A stretch of DNA of 64,000 nt from Thermomicrobium sp. CFH 73360 (GTDB lineage Bacteria; Chloroflexota; Chloroflexia; Thermomicrobiales; Thermomicrobiaceae), in assembly GCF_023806465.1 (NCBI RefSeq), contig NZ_JAMSLS010000005.1:62001-126000 (forward strand), given 5' to 3'. Both the position numbers and the translations under genes were made by a program. Below the pieces are notes generated by a model. It searched no databases. It was not told the DNA's origin and worked only from the letters and a program-made list of their open reading frames with translations. Positions 52,682 to 64,000 of the stretch are shown here, one piece after another (the stretch's first letter is position 1; each line of letters opens with the position of its first letter).

Positions 52682-52996
52682 TCAGCCATACCGGTACTGG
52701 ACGCCAAAGCCGCCTCTCGGATAGGTCCAGGCAATGTTCCGGAACTCAAAACAGACAATGCGGCACGTACCGCACTCGACGCATCCCTCATAAGAGAACT
52801 TGACTCGGCCATCCGGCAGTGGCGTATAGCACGCAGCTGGGCAGCACACGATGCATTGTTGACGCTCGCACTGCAGACAGAGATCGGGGTCAATGATCCA
52901 GATATGGGCGCGTTCACGGTCGACATGGTAGGGTGTCGTGGCGAGCTTGCGCTCGAGCCCGGCACGGTCCTGGATGGGATCCATCACTCGTACCAT
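52682..52996 (-). CDS. FixX-like ferredoxin
   Basis: 104 residues from ATG 52996, with GGAGGAAA nine bases upstream. Cysteine groups are LCLQCERQQCIVCCPAACY and EGCVECGTCRIVCFEF, which resemble the FixX/EtfQO ferredoxin-like family that binds iron-sulfur clusters. FixX works with FixABC to pass electrons from flavoproteins to quinone or nitrogenase. No fixABC genes are in this window. It may serve an ETF-quinone oxidoreductase encoded elsewhere. Another small ferredoxin lies downstream on the same strand. Confidence 0.82.
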   Translation of the reverse strand: MVRVMDPIQDRAGLERKLATTPYHVDRERAHIWIIDPDLCLQCERQQCIVCCPAACYTPLPDGRVKFSYEGCVECGTCRIVCFEFRNIAWTYPRGGFGVQYRYG

Positions 52997-53262
52997 CGAT
53001 GATTTCCTCCTCGACCGCCCCCAGTCTAACACGAGGGCTGACGGGACTGCCTTTCACTCTTGTTCATGCCAGCGTTCTCTCTGCGGAAACACTCGGAGAG
53101 CGGTCACCAGAGCCAGCCGCCTCCCGCACCCTTCCTCATTCCCTCATCCTCCCCGAGCCAGCGTTTTGCTGTCTCAACAGGGCTTTCACCATGCTGCCGC
53201 CACGGAGTACACTCTGCGAGCCGGGGCTTTCCGGCCCCGTTGAATGAAAGGCGGCACGATCA

Positions 53263-53868
53263 ATGTCCAATGCGGTCACTCCTCCTGAACGGATCTGTAT
53301 CTTTTGCGGTTCCCGTCTCGGCAACCGGCCAATCTATCGTTTGCATGCCGAGCGTCTTGCCCGGCTCCTTGCGGAGCGTGGTATTGGGATCGTCTACGGT
53401 GGCGGGAGCATTGGACTCATGGGCGTGGTCGCTGACGCCGCGCTCGAAGCAGGTGGTGAGGTGATCGGCGTGATTCCTGAGGTCCTCATGGCACGCGAAT
53501 TTGCACATCCGAACCTCACCCACCTCCATATCGTTCGCACAATGCACGAGCGCAAGGCACTCATGTCAGATCTCGCCGATGGGTTCGTCGCACTTCCCGG
53601 TGGCTTCGGGACACTCGACGAACTCTTCGAGATCGTGACGTGGGCTCAGCTGGGTATCCATAGTAAACCAGTGGTGCTCCTCAACTCTGCCGACTACTAC
53701 CGGCATTTGCTCGCCAGCGTCCGTCACGCGGTCGAGGAGGGTTTTATCACCCCGGAGCACGCTGGGCTCCTGGTTGTGACCGATGACCCCGAAGAGGCAG
53801 TCGAAGCTTTGTTAACCTATCAACCACCGATTGCGGTCCCACGCTGGGTGGGACGTGAAGAGCGCTAG
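53263..53868 (+). CDS. LOG family nucleotide 5'-monophosphate phosphoribohydrolase
   Basis: 201 residues; AAAGG lies upstream of ATG 53263. A Rossmann-like fold starts with CIFCGSRLGNRPIY. VYGGGSIGLMG is at 44-54 and the catalytic PGGFGTLDE motif at 112-120. LOG enzymes release a base from cytokinin or related nucleoside monophosphates and may act as nucleotide-recycling hydrolases in bacteria. The 3' end overlaps the convergent glyoxalase-like gene by four bases. Family certain, cellular substrate unknown. Confidence 0.93.
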   Translation: MSNAVTPPERICIFCGSRLGNRPIYRLHAERLARLLAERGIGIVYGGGSIGLMGVVADAALEAGGEVIGVIPEVLMAREFAHPNLTHLHIVRTMHERKALMSDLADGFVALPGGFGTLDELFEIVTWAQLGIHSKPVVLLNSADYYRHLLASVRHAVEEGFITPEHAGLLVVTDDPEEAVEALLTYQPPIAVPRWVGREER

Positions 53869-54629
53869 CCCCCCAATCGCCGGAGCTGGAAGTGCGCGGT
53901 CCCCAACACGACCTCCGCATCGGTCCAGGCCCACAAGCGAGCGAGCGCCGGTCCCGGTCCGAGCCGTTCCATGCGCTCGACAAGTAGCGGGTTTCCGCCG
54001 GCGGCCAGCCCGATACGCTGCGGCCCCACCGCGAAGTAGTGCACTGTCACACCGAACTCGGCATCGTGCACCAGTTCACCATCCGTCGCAGTCACTGCTC
54101 GCCAGAGCTCGACCGCGTGAGACAGATCCGGTACCGCGATGAGAACCTCCGCCAAACCGCGCGTTCCGTTTGCATGCTCAGCCTGCTGCCCATGTGGGAC
54201 GCGTTCAATACGTGGTGTCACATCCTCGATGAGGAATGGAACCAGACCAGTGAGTTCGTCCAGTGGTGTCGCTCCCTTCCAGGCAATCGTCACTCCATCT
54301 GGCCGCCGCCTGCTGCCCTCACTGAGACGTAGTGTGATGCCGCGTGCGACAATTTGCTCAACATCAGCCTCGAGACCGTCGCTTAGAAGGCAAAGATCGA
54401 TCATCCCCCCACCTAGCTCGCGATACCGGTACCAGCGATGCTCTGGATGCGGTTCGCGAAAGGCGATGAGCTCCAAGTACGAGCCATCCGCGAACCCGAT
54501 TAAGGCATTGTGAGTACCTGTTGGGTGCTCACCACCCCGCACGACCGTAAACCCAGCCTCGTGATATGCCTGAATCGCAGCCTCGAGATCCTCGACCAGG
54601 ATCACAAGATGATCAACGTGTTGCAACAT
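53865..54629 (-). CDS. Glyoxalase-like (VOC) family protein
   Basis: 254 residues from ATG 54629, with GGAGGG upstream. A VOC-type opening (LQHVDHLVILVEDLEAAIQ, then YHEAGFTVVRGGEHPTGTHN) is followed by strand-rich segments (GFADGSYLELIAF). A second betaalpha-betabetabeta unit has EVLIAVPDLSHAVELW. This matches the glyoxalase-like PF13468 domain, in which metal ligands are partly kept (HVDH). No substrate can be named. Convergent with LOG, tails overlapping by four bases. Confidence 0.8.
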   Translation of the reverse strand: MLQHVDHLVILVEDLEAAIQAYHEAGFTVVRGGEHPTGTHNALIGFADGSYLELIAFREPHPEHRWYRYRELGGGMIDLCLLSDGLEADVEQIVARGITLRLSEGSRRRPDGVTIAWKGATPLDELTGLVPFLIEDVTPRIERVPHGQQAEHANGTRGLAEVLIAVPDLSHAVELWRAVTATDGELVHDAEFGVTVHYFAVGPQRIGLAAGGNPLLVERMERLGPGPALARLWAWTDAEVVLGTAHFQLRRLGG

Positions 54630-55344
54630 AGTTACCCTCCTCTGCACTCTCCGAGGCCTATCGTCCCAGTGTATCGGCGGTCTAGGCTCTTGCGCTTCCC
54701 CAATTTACCAATGCTGGTTCTTGTACGGTCTAAGAATGCACGGCGACTCTCACTCTCACGCAAAGGCTCATTGGCACAGCCTCCACCCGTTGCCAGAGAG
54801 AACCGCATCCTGAGTTCCCGCTCTTGGCCTCAATGTGCTGAACATGACCACGAGAGGCGACCGGCACTCGGCCTCTCCACACAAGCTGCTTTTGGTTCTG
54901 CTGCTCTCCCATGCCCCCAACCCTACCAACCGCTGAGCTCAGAAGTAGGAGAGCGTTAGAGCTCCAAGCACTTTCCACCCCCTAGTGCGAGCAACCATAC
55001 GAGACATGGTTGCTCGAGTGCATCACTGCAGGACCTTTTGAGCAAGGAGTAGAGCCCCCTGGAGGATGACGACTACCCGTGGCAAGGCAAACATCTTCCT
55101 GCAGGACCCTAAGGCTGCACACGATGGGATCCTTGAGACCAGCCAGACGTTCTTGCCGAAGCGGAACGCATCTAGGTACACTGGCCGAAGCCGTGCCAGC
55201 GGCTCGCGGCAGCTCGAGGTTTCCGCGAGACGACCGAAGGTCGTTCGGCTGTCCCGCGGGAGCACTCGAGAGTGACGGCGACTGCTTGCTCCCGCACAGC
55301 CATGTGAAGGTTCGAGTCCGAGGTCGCTCAGGACGAAGGACTGA
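54630..55344. other. Intergenic region upstream of mrp operon
   Basis: About 715 bases without a recognisable gene on either strand. A GGTTCGAGTCC-like string at about 55307-55317 looks like a tRNA T-loop, but its arms do not pair. The promoter of the mrp operon should lie here; no clear hexamers. Confidence 0.45.
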
Positions 55345-57668
<2,324 letters not shown>

Positions 57669-57669
<1 letters not shown>

Positions 57670-58091
57670 TGACTGCGCTCCCGTCGCTCATCCTGCGTAC
57701 CGCTGTCCGGTGGATCTCCCCCCTACTGCTGTTGTTTAGTCTCTTCCTGCTTCTGCGTGGACACTACGAACCGGGGGGAGGCTTCAGCGGTGGCCTCATC
57801 GCTGCGACCGGTTTTGCGCTTCTCACCTTCGGCTATAGTTTGAACACGGCACGGCGTTTGTTGCGGGTACCTCCGATCACGCTCGTTGCCGTCGGTATCG
57901 GTCTCAGCCTTGCAACCGGGATCCTTGCGCTCATCACCGGGAAACCGTTCCTTACCGGACTTTGGGTCAAGGTTCCTCTTGCCGGGACAGTGACGCTCGA
58001 ACTTGGCACCCCACTTCTCTTTGACGTCGGCGTGTACCTCACAGTCATCGGCGCGACCCTCACAATGCTGTTTGAGTTCGCAGAGGAGTGA
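57669..58091 (+). CDS. mrpB: Mrp antiporter subunit B
   Basis: 140 residues with four membrane helices. The signature [20 protein letters not shown] near residue 30 is the conserved MrpB loop. The start codon lies in the overlap TGATG with mrpA, so translation is coupled. MrpB is an essential structural subunit of the antiporter. The next subunit follows after 3 bases. Length is normal for MnhB/MrpB. Confidence 0.95.
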
Positions 58092-58094
58092 ACA

Positions 58095-58520
58095 ATGGAG
58101 TTCCTCTTTGCGATCATGATCGGAACACTCTATGGCTGCTCGCTCTACCTCCTGCTGCGCCGTAGCATTGTCAAGCTCGCTATTGGGCTTATCCTTCTTG
58201 GCAATGGAGCAAATCTCCTCATCTTCAGTGCCGGCGGCTTGGTACGGGGTCGCCCACCGCTGGTGCCAGAGGACGCCACCAGCGTGCCCGCCCCGTACGC
58301 CGACCCGCTCCCGCAAGCACTGATCCTGACCGCCATCGTCATCAGCTTCGGCGTACTCGTCTTCGCTGTCGCGCTGATCTATCGAACATACCGCGCCCTG
58401 GCCACTGATGACCTCGACGATCTGACCGCGACCGACCGGCTCGGCGAAGTCCCTGAGGCAGCCCACCAGCCAGTCGTGCCGGTCGGTGTGTCGGCATCGA
58501 ATTCCCAGGACGGACGGTAA
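58095..58520 (+). CDS. mrpC: Mrp antiporter subunit C
   Basis: 141 residues, three membrane helices, NuoK/MnhC-like: [37 protein letters not shown], and [20 protein letters not shown]. It is slightly longer than the usual 110-115 residues because of a charged C-terminal tail ([17 protein letters not shown]). GAGGAG lies at good spacing before ATG 58095, three bases after mrpB. mrpD follows after 3 bases. Confidence 0.95.
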   Translation: MEFLFAIMIGTLYGCSLYLLLRRSIVKLAIGLILLGNGANLLIFSAGGLVRGRPPLVPEDATSVPAPYADPLPQALILTAIVISFGVLVFAVALIYRTYRALATDDLDDLTATDRLGEVPEAAHQPVVPVGVSASNSQDGR

Positions 58521-58523
58521 GAT

Positions 58524-60038
58524 ATGGGTCTCCTGGTTACCTTACCGCTGCTCCTTTCCTTGGCTTTCAGCCTGACCCTCTTTGCAGTACGTCGCCGCCG
58601 AACGGCGAGCCACGTTCTCGCCATCATCGGTGCCTCGGCACTCCTCGCCTTAGCCATCGCCCTGCTTGTCGTCGTCGCACGTGAGGGGCTCCAAGTGGTC
58701 GCTTTGGGAGAGTGGCCCGCACCTTACGGCATTGTCCTGGTCGCTGACCTCTTCAGTGCAGCGATGGTTCTGATCTGTGCCTTGGTCTCCTGGGCAACGA
58801 TCGTCTATGCGACTGCGTGGATCGACCCAGAACGTGAACGGACGGGCTTCTACCCACTGGTCTTTGCCTTACTTCTGGGAGTTAATGGGGCTTTCCTGAC
58901 CGGTGACCTTTTCAACCTTTATGTATGGTTCGAGGTCATGCTGATGGCGTCGTTCGTTCTCTTGGTTCTCGGAGCCGAACGAGGACAGGTGGAGGGTGGA
59001 ATCAAGTACGTGTCGCTCAATTTGCTCGCCTCGGCGTTCTTCCTCAGCGCTACCGGCATCCTCTACGGCATAAGTGGGACTCTCAACTTTGCTGACCTCA
59101 GCCGAGTACTTTCAGGCACCGACCCCCGAATCCTTGATCTGGTCGCTGTCCTATTCGGGATCGCCTTCGGCATCAAGGCAGGAGTGTTTCCCCTCTTCTT
59201 CTGGTTACCAGCATCCTATCACACACCCCCCGTACCGGTCTCAGCACTCTTCGCTGGTCTGCTGACCAAGGTGGGAGTCTACGCCCTCGTCCGCGTCTTC
59301 ACCCTCCTCTTTGTCCACAATCCCGGGTGGACACATACGCTCCTTCTTGGCTGTGCGGCGCTCACTATGCTCACCGGGGTCTTTGGTGCACTGGCGCAAC
59401 ACGACGTCCGGCGCATCCTCTCATTCCACATCGTCAGCCAGATCGGCTATATGATCTTCGGTCTTGCCCTACTTACTCCGCTCGGCCTTGCAAGCAGTGT
59501 CTTCTACTTGATTCACCACATTGTCGTGAAGACCAACCTGTTTCTAATCGGAGGTCTCATCGAGCGCGCATTCGGTACTGGCTCACTCGATCGGCTCGGT
59601 GGGATATTTCGAGAGCGTGCCTGGCTCGGACTATTGTTCCTGATTCCGGCATTCTCCCTTGCAGGTATTCCTCCGCTCTCCGGCTTCACCGCAAAGCTCC
59701 TCGTTATCCGTGCCGGACTTGCCACGCATTCTTATCTTGCAACGGCAATCGCCGTCGTCGTCGGGCTCTTCACGCTCCTCTCTATGTTGAAGATCTGGAA
59801 CGAGGCATTCTGGAAAGCTCCGCCCGAAGGAGGACACGCAGACACGGCTTCCGTCCAGTACAACGCTCGTCTCATTCTCCCGACCATCGTGCTCGCTGCG
59901 GTCACGCTCTATCTTGGTATTGCGGGTGAGATGCTACTGGGGCTGTCCATGAAAGCCGCCGAGCAACTGCTCGACCCGGCCGGCTACCGTGCTGCTGTGC
60001 TTGGGACAGTCAATCCTGTAGTAATCGCTGGAGGTTGA
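58524..60038 (+). CDS. mrpD: Mrp antiporter subunit D
   Basis: 504 residues, about 14 membrane helices, NuoM/N-like. Visible landmarks are LYVWFEVMLMASFVLLVLG with the conserved Glu, IAFGIKAGVFPLFFWLPASY with Lys, and HIVSQIGYMIFGLALL. Together with MrpA it forms the ion-translocating core. It starts 3 bases after mrpC and its last 4 bases overlap mrpE (ATGA-type junction). Confidence 0.96.
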   Translation: MGLLVTLPLLLSLAFSLTLFAVRRRRTASHVLAIIGASALLALAIALLVVVAREGLQVVALGEWPAPYGIVLVADLFSAAMVLICALVSWATIVYATAWIDPERERTGFYPLVFALLLGVNGAFLTGDLFNLYVWFEVMLMASFVLLVLGAERGQVEGGIKYVSLNLLASAFFLSATGILYGISGTLNFADLSRVLSGTDPRILDLVAVLFGIAFGIKAGVFPLFFWLPASYHTPPVPVSALFAGLLTKVGVYALVRVFTLLFVHNPGWTHTLLLGCAALTMLTGVFGALAQHDVRRILSFHIVSQIGYMIFGLALLTPLGLASSVFYLIHHIVVKTNLFLIGGLIERAFGTGSLDRLGGIFRERAWLGLLFLIPAFSLAGIPPLSGFTAKLLVIRAGLATHSYLATAIAVVVGLFTLLSMLKIWNEAFWKAPPEGGHADTASVQYNARLILPTIVLAAVTLYLGIAGEMLLGLSMKAAEQLLDPAGYRAAVLGTVNPVVIAGG

Positions 60039-60514
60039 GGATGCGGGGGTTCCTCTTAAACGTGTTGCTTGCACTGGTTTGGACGATGGCCGTCGGGCGG
60101 TTCACCTTTCCCCAACTGCTGCTCGGGTTTGTCCTTGGCTTCATCATCGTCGCGATTATCGAGCCACTCTGGGGCAGCCCGAGGTACTTCCCGCGGATCA
60201 CCCAGGGACTCCGCTTTGTCCTCTTCTTCTTCCGGGAACTGGTGCTCAGTAATCTCCGTATCGCCTATGACGTTGTAACCCCCAGACTCCAAGCCCGGCC
60301 ACAAATCATCGCGATCCCTCTGGAAGCGCGCACCGACACGGAGATCACCTTGCTCGCCAACTTCTTAACACTGACCCCTGGGACACTTCCCCTCGATGTC
60401 TCCGCCGACCGGCGCGTGCTCTACGTCCACGCGATGTACGTCGACGACCATGACCGCTTTATCGAAGAGATCAAGCGCGGTATGGAGGCTCGCCTACTGG
60501 AGGCACTCCGATGA
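60035..60514 (+). CDS. mrpE: Mrp antiporter subunit E
   Basis: 159 residues. Two N-terminal membrane helices ([20 protein letters not shown], then [14 protein letters not shown]) are followed by a conserved soluble part with [20 protein letters not shown], then [20 protein letters not shown] and [13 protein letters not shown]. It matches MnhE/MrpE in length and layout. Overlaps mrpD and mrpF by four bases each. Confidence 0.95.
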   Translation: MRMRGFLLNVLLALVWTMAVGRFTFPQLLLGFVLGFIIVAIIEPLWGSPRYFPRITQGLRFVLFFFRELVLSNLRIAYDVVTPRLQARPQIIAIPLEARTDTEITLLANFLTLTPGTLPLDVSADRRVLYVHAMYVDDHDRFIEEIKRGMEARLLEALR

Positions 60515-60804
60515 CCGAGCGGCTCGTCGGTCTTCCTGTCTCCTCACCCCTCTTAACGATCGCGATGGTCATCCTCGTCGCTGCTCTGCTCCTTGCGCTC
60601 GTCCGCATTGTGCGTGGACCAACAATCCCTGATCGGGTCATTGCGCTTGACTTAACTGCTTCGCTCGTCGTCGGGCTGTTGCTTTTACTCGGAGCCGTAC
60701 TGCAGCTGTTAGCGATCGTCGATATCGCCATCGTCCTTGCGCTGATCGCCTTTCTCGGCACCGTTGCCTTCGCCTCGCTGATCGAACGGAGGACCCGCGA
60801 ATGA
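60511..60804 (+). CDS. mrpF: Mrp antiporter subunit F
   Basis: 97 residues with three membrane helices. The conserved MrpF loop [20 protein letters not shown] lies between helix 1 and 2, and IALVDIAIV-like [19 protein letters not shown] follows. Start and stop both overlap neighbours by four bases. Length is normal for the family. Confidence 0.95.
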   Translation: MTERLVGLPVSSPLLTIAMVILVAALLLALVRIVRGPTIPDRVIALDLTASLVVGLLLLLGAVLQLLAIVDIAIVLALIAFLGTVAFASLIERRTRE

Positions 60805-61202
60805 TCGCGCTGGTAACTGGACTGCTCGCTTTCAGCGGTGCACTCTTAATGCTGATCGCTGCGGTAGGACTCCTTCGGATGCCGGACTTCTACATGCGCA
60901 TGCAAGCAGCAGCCAAGGCCGGCACGCTGGGTATCCTCTTGATCGTCGCCGCCACGGGGATCACTCTTGGAAGTCTCTCCGCGTTGCTGCATGCCTTTCT
61001 GGCGAGTCTCTTCTTCCTCCTGACCACACCAATTGCAGCACACCTGCTCGGGCGGGCTGCCTACCTTTCGGGCATCCGCCCCATGGTCCTTGAGGATGAA
61101 CTCGCTGGGCGTTACCACCCAGCGACACATGAGCTCCGTAGCAATAATGCTCCGGCCGCCTCCACACCAGGAAGCGACCGAATCGAGGAGACTCCGGCCT
61201 AG
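60801..61202 (+). CDS. mrpG: Mrp antiporter subunit G
   Basis: 133 residues, three membrane helices: [20 protein letters not shown] with the family's conserved R-x-PD-x-Y-x-R-x-H/Q segment, then [20 protein letters not shown] and [20 protein letters not shown]. The charged tail after about 100 is longer than in Bacillus. Last gene of the operon, so all seven subunits are present in canonical order. Confidence 0.95.
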   Translation: MIALVTGLLAFSGALLMLIAAVGLLRMPDFYMRMQAAAKAGTLGILLIVAATGITLGSLSALLHAFLASLFFLLTTPIAAHLLGRAAYLSGIRPMVLEDELAGRYHPATHELRSNNAPAASTPGSDRIEETPA

Positions 61203-61217
61203 AGGTCGGGATCTGCT

Positions 61218-61463
61218 TTACCGCTTCCCCGTGGCCTCCTTCTGTTCCTCATCGCCTACTTGCCGCTTCTGCGCCTTGCGGGCAGCTCGCCACCGCAACA
61301 TCGCCACAGCATCCTCGGGCGTGAGCGGCACACGCCCCTCCTTCGACTGACGGTACTTAAATGGATATCGGTGAGGCACACTGTGCTTCGGTTGCTTCAG
61401 CCGCTGGTTGACTCGCTTTCCTGCCTGCCGACGAAGCTTCTTGACCATCGATTCGACCGCCAT
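61218..61463 (-). CDS. Small basic hypothetical protein
   Basis: 81 residues from ATG 61463, with GGGAGGAAG about 8 bases upstream. Very rich in Lys and Arg (VKKLRRQAGKRVNQRLKQPK, then WRAARKAQKRQ), no hydrophobic segment. A central PLTPEDAVAMLRWR segment is helical. It may bind nucleic acid or ribosomes. It is convergent with mrpG (gap 15 bases) and lies 26 bases downstream of the cupin gene on the same strand. No family recognised. Confidence 0.6.
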   Translation of the reverse strand: MAVESMVKKLRRQAGKRVNQRLKQPKHSVPHRYPFKYRQSKEGRVPLTPEDAVAMLRWRAARKAQKRQVGDEEQKEATGKR

Positions 61464-61489
61464 TTGTGCTTCCTCCCATTTCCTCTACT

Positions 61490-61834
61490 TCACGGCGCCC
61501 TCTCGCGCCGCGGCACAAACATGTTCAACGTCTCGACTTCTTCGTCACCGACGACGGAGGCTCCATGTGGGACAGCAGAGCGGATCACCACCACATCACC
61601 CGGCTCGCAGACGATCTCTGAGCCATCCACCTGCAGAGCGAGCCGTCCACGCAGTACAACTGTGACCTGCTCTTCAGGATGCGCATGCGTCGGAAAAACC
61701 GCCCCCGGAGCGTAGCGATAGCGCACGAGCGTCTGCCGCTCGCCATGTACAGTCTGGCGGATGACACCCGGCTGCGGGCACTCCGGTTCGATTGTCTCCC
61801 ACCGATAGCGTGTGACGGCCGGCAGCTCCTTCAT
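61490..61834 (-). CDS. Cupin domain protein
   Basis: 114 residues from ATG 61834, with AGGTGG upstream; the longer frame runs into trpS. The cupin motif 1 is PTHAHPEEQVTVVLRGR, with the metal-binding His pair and Glu, and motif 2 is CEPGDVVVIRSAVPHG with the last His. A small one-domain cupin that probably binds a metal. Function ranges from dioxygenase to isomerase or sensor. It begins 19 bases after the trpS stop codon, so it probably shares its transcript. Confidence 0.85.
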   Translation of the reverse strand: MKELPAVTRYRWETIEPECPQPGVIRQTVHGERQTLVRYRYAPGAVFPTHAHPEEQVTVVLRGRLALQVDGSEIVCEPGDVVVIRSAVPHGASVVGDEEVETLNMFVPRRERAP

Positions 61835-61853
61835 CGGTCCACCTGCTTCCACG

Positions 61854-62858
61854 TCAGTCGAGTGGCGGGAGCCCGAGTCCGCAACGCTCACGCACCACTG
61901 CCATCTTTGCTGCCGCGAGCTCGCGCGCTTTGGCCGCACCTTCCTGGAGCGTTCGGATGACAATCGCTGGGCTTGCGGCGAGTTCTTCCAGCCGCTCCTG
62001 GATGGGTGTGAGCGCTGAAATGATCACCTCGGCCAAATCCTGTTTAAACTGGCCGTACCCTTTGCCTGCATACCGCTCCTCGAGTTCGGGAATTGGAATA
62101 CCGGCGAGAAGCGAGTAGATCGTCAGCAGATTTGAGATGGCTGGCTTGCGCTCTTCGTCGTAACGAATCACCGTCTCCGAGTCGGTCACTGCCCTCCGAA
62201 TCTTGCGGCGGATGACATCGGGCGGATCACGCAGTTCAATCCGACTGTCCGGATCCGGGTCACTTTTGCTCATCTTCTTCGTCGGATCCGTCAGCGACAT
62301 GATGCGGGCGCCAGCAGGCTTGATGTCCGCTTCCGGTACCACAAAGGTCTCACCGAAAGTGTGGTTAAACCGGATCGCCACATCGCGCGTCAGCTCGATG
62401 TGCTGTTTCTGGTCTTCTCCGACTGGCACGACCGCTGCATCGTAGAGCAGGATGTCAGCCGCCTGCAGGACCGGATAGAAGAACAGCCCGGCACCGACGC
62501 GCTCCTGCCCCTTGGATTTCTCCTTGAACTGCGTCATGCGCCGGAGCTCCCCGAAGGTTGCCAGCGTCCCCAGGATCCAGCACAGCTCGGTGTGCTCCCG
62601 CACGTCGGATTGAACGAAGAGAATCGAACGTTCCGGGTCGATCCCTGCGGCAAGCAACACACTCGCCACCTCAAGCGTCCGCTGGCGGAGCTCCACCGGG
62701 TCGTACGGGACGGTCATGGCGTGGAGATCAACAATGCTGAAGATATTGTCGTATTGATCTTGCTGGAGCACCCAGTTCCGGATTGCCCCGAGATAGTTTC
62801 CCAGGTGAATACCACCAGTCGGCTGGATTCCCGAGAACGCACGCGGCTTCCCCGCCAT
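61854..62858 (-). CDS. trpS: Tryptophanyl-tRNA synthetase
   Basis: 334 residues from ATG 62858, with GGAGG eight bases upstream; ATG 62885 is less well placed. Class I signatures: HLGN at 18-21 in PTGGIHLGNYLGA and KMSKS at 195-199. SDVREHTELCWILGTL and VGEDQKQHIELTRDVA are typical tryptophan-enzyme segments. It charges tRNA-Trp for protein synthesis. Length is standard. The cupin gene follows closely on the same strand. Confidence 0.97.
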   Translation of the reverse strand: MAGKPRAFSGIQPTGGIHLGNYLGAIRNWVLQQDQYDNIFSIVDLHAMTVPYDPVELRQRTLEVASVLLAAGIDPERSILFVQSDVREHTELCWILGTLATFGELRRMTQFKEKSKGQERVGAGLFFYPVLQAADILLYDAAVVPVGEDQKQHIELTRDVAIRFNHTFGETFVVPEADIKPAGARIMSLTDPTKKMSKSDPDPDSRIELRDPPDVIRRKIRRAVTDSETVIRYDEERKPAISNLLTIYSLLAGIPIPELEERYAGKGYGQFKQDLAEVIISALTPIQERLEELAASPAIVIRTLQEGAAKARELAAAKMAVVRERCGLGLPPLD

Positions 62859-63543
62859 CCTCGCTCCTCCCAATTTCCGACCCACGAGGATACCATGACG
62901 ACCGGAACGCGATCGCGATGGCAGTACGGGTCAGAAACTCCGGTGTTGCCTATCCCCTTCATCGGGAGCGAATCTTTCGATCCAGACAATTGGCGTCCTC
63001 GGCCTCGTCCGCCGCTACGCCGACCGCTTCTTCCTAGCCTCTTGCTCGTTCGGATCCGTGCGGCCCACTCAGGCGAGCGTGCGATACCGGCTTTGCTTTG
63101 GCCGTGGCCCAAGACAGCTCTCGTATGGCTCGGGTGAAGGCCAGCCCCGAGCCAGATGCCAGGGTAGACACATCACCCTGACGAAGTGTCCCTTGGTAGA
63201 CCAAACCTGGTACGCACCTTCCGCCGCGCCAGTTCAGGCCACAGAAAAGTACGGAATCTCGGTAAGGCGCACCACCCTCCTGGCCACTCACCTAGGGTCC
63301 TGCGCCTCCGACGTCCAAGCACACGCGCGCCATCCCTCCGCACCATGCGATACGGCCCCACACATGCTGTCCGCGCACTGCACATCATGTCTCTCTGGCT
63401 CTCGGGTGATCGAGGACTCCGTCCCAGAGGTTCCAGTGTCCAACACCCTAAGACTCAAGAAACCGCTGGACACACCTTACGGCCAGTCTGTTGTCGGGCA
63501 TCCCCAGCTGACATCGCCTAGACAAGCACGACACTGTGCTCCT
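62859..63543. other. Stretch without recognisable gene
   Basis: About 685 bases between the trpS start and the thioesterase gene end. Several frames of 60-160 residues exist on both strands, but none has protein-like composition or motif. Confidence 0.45.
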
Positions 63544-63960
63544 TCAGACTGAAGACTCACCCGCCTCGAACGCTCGGCGGAGTTCCTCTGGTACTGGAAC
63601 TGGCCGCATGGTCCGTGCATCGACAAAAACCTGCACAAGATGTCCCGTGACCGCTGGCTCTTCCTCTCCGTCCTTCACCAGAGCGAAGTCCAGCCGGAGC
63701 GATGACCGCCCGATCCTGCTCACCCAAAGACGACACACACCTCGGTCGTGCACCCACAGTGGCTTCCGATAGTCCGCCTCCACGTGGACACGTGGGTTAA
63801 CGATCCCGAGTTCTCGCATCATCCGCAGCGTGTAGCCGAGCCCGCGGAAAAGGGCGTACTCGGCCTGCATCACGTAGCGGAAAACGTTTGGATAGAAGAT
63901 CAACTCCGCAGGATCCGCATCACCCCAGTAAACCACGAACGGTACTTCCACTTGCCGCAC
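63544..63960 (-). CDS. 4HBT-family acyl-CoA thioesterase
   Basis: 138 residues from GTG 63960, with AGAGGAG five bases upstream. Hot-dog fold: FVVYWGDADPAELIFYPNVF, with Asp at the usual catalytic position, then YALFRGLGYTLRMMRELGIV and VEADYRKPLWVHDRGVCRL. This is the 4-hydroxybenzoyl-CoA thioesterase/YbgC pattern. It hydrolyses an acyl- or aryl-CoA; the substrate is not readable. It stands alone at the window's right end. Confidence 0.88.
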   Translation of the reverse strand: MRQVEVPFVVYWGDADPAELIFYPNVFRYVMQAEYALFRGLGYTLRMMRELGIVNPRVHVEADYRKPLWVHDRGVCRLWVSRIGRSSLRLDFALVKDGEEEPAVTGHLVQVFVDARTMRPVPVPEELRRAFEAGESSV

Positions 63961-64000
63961 ACGTACTCCTCTCCGTTCAACCTCTCGCTGCTATCTCGTG

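Noticed and set aside
52414-52965. 183-codon minus-strand frame
   Set aside because: Its first half is the FixX-like gene read in another frame; only the part from ATG 52689 is mentioned as a weak possibility.
55300-55325. tRNA-like GGTTCGAGTCC string
   Set aside because: The flanking bases do not form a T-stem (GAAGG against CCGAG) and no acceptor or anticodon arm is present.

Overview
The window is GC-rich bacterial chromosome, densely coded, with mostly Shine-Dalgarno-led genes. I infer a thermophilic Chloroflexota of the Thermomicrobia type. The grounds are the CtaA-CtaB fusion, a B-family heme-copper oxidase operon, an NDMA-type alcohol dehydrogenase, a LonC-like protease, a complete Mrp antiporter and DUF11/PT-rich lipoproteins. 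This assignment rests on gene style only. I saw no rRNA, tRNA, CRISPR array, transposase or phage gene.

Layout. 1-2.4 kb: a sugar ABC transporter (ATPase cut by the window edge, binding lipoprotein with a frameshift) and its IclR regulator. 3.6-7.4 kb: a glutamine-synthetase-like ligase, an SDR dehydrogenase and an ethanolamine-type permease, probably one amine-utilisation operon. 8-11.3 kb: a small protein, a PrsW-type membrane protein, thiI, and upstream of thiI an Rdx/SelW-like gene whose active-site CxxC reads C-T-S-UGA, a candidate selenoprotein. 11.3-17.5 kb: three DUF11-type lipoproteins and an ECF sigma factor fused to its own anti-sigma domain. 17.8-25.7 kb: aspartokinase, Lon-like protease, a Yip1 protein, a dCTP-deaminase-like enzyme and an amidohydrolase. 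26-30.3 kb: a PEP-utilising phosphotransfer protein without an ATP-grasp domain, a HAD phosphatase and a GcvT/LigM-like protein. 30.3-39.2 kb: Mut7-C nuclease, SurA-like protein, a broken secreted protein, a PfkB kinase, an orphan molybdenum hydroxylase large subunit, a PHP phosphatase and an amidinotransferase-fold hydrolase.

39.4-46.8 kb is respiratory. A decayed radical SAM/SPASM gene is followed by a CtaA-CtaB fusion and by a heme-copper oxidase with an intact CuA subunit. Its catalytic subunit has Gln where oxygen reductases have the cross-linked Tyr, so it may be a nitric oxide reductase. A 52-residue membrane peptide leads this operon, and a CtaG-cupredoxin fusion with a damaged CuA site lies just upstream. 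46.8-54.6 kb: DinB-like protein, alcohol dehydrogenase, zinc-ribbon protein plus mutM, a nuclease-domain/HPRT fusion, two ferredoxins, LOG and a glyoxalase-like protein. 55.3-61.2 kb: the seven-gene mrpABCDEFG operon. 61.2-64 kb: a small basic protein, cupin, trpS and a 4HBT thioesterase.

Several genes show broken frames (binding protein, PrsW N-terminus, small secreted protein, radical SAM gene). The radical SAM gene is clearly decayed, with three in-frame TAG codons. The others could be either real lesions or single-base sequence errors.
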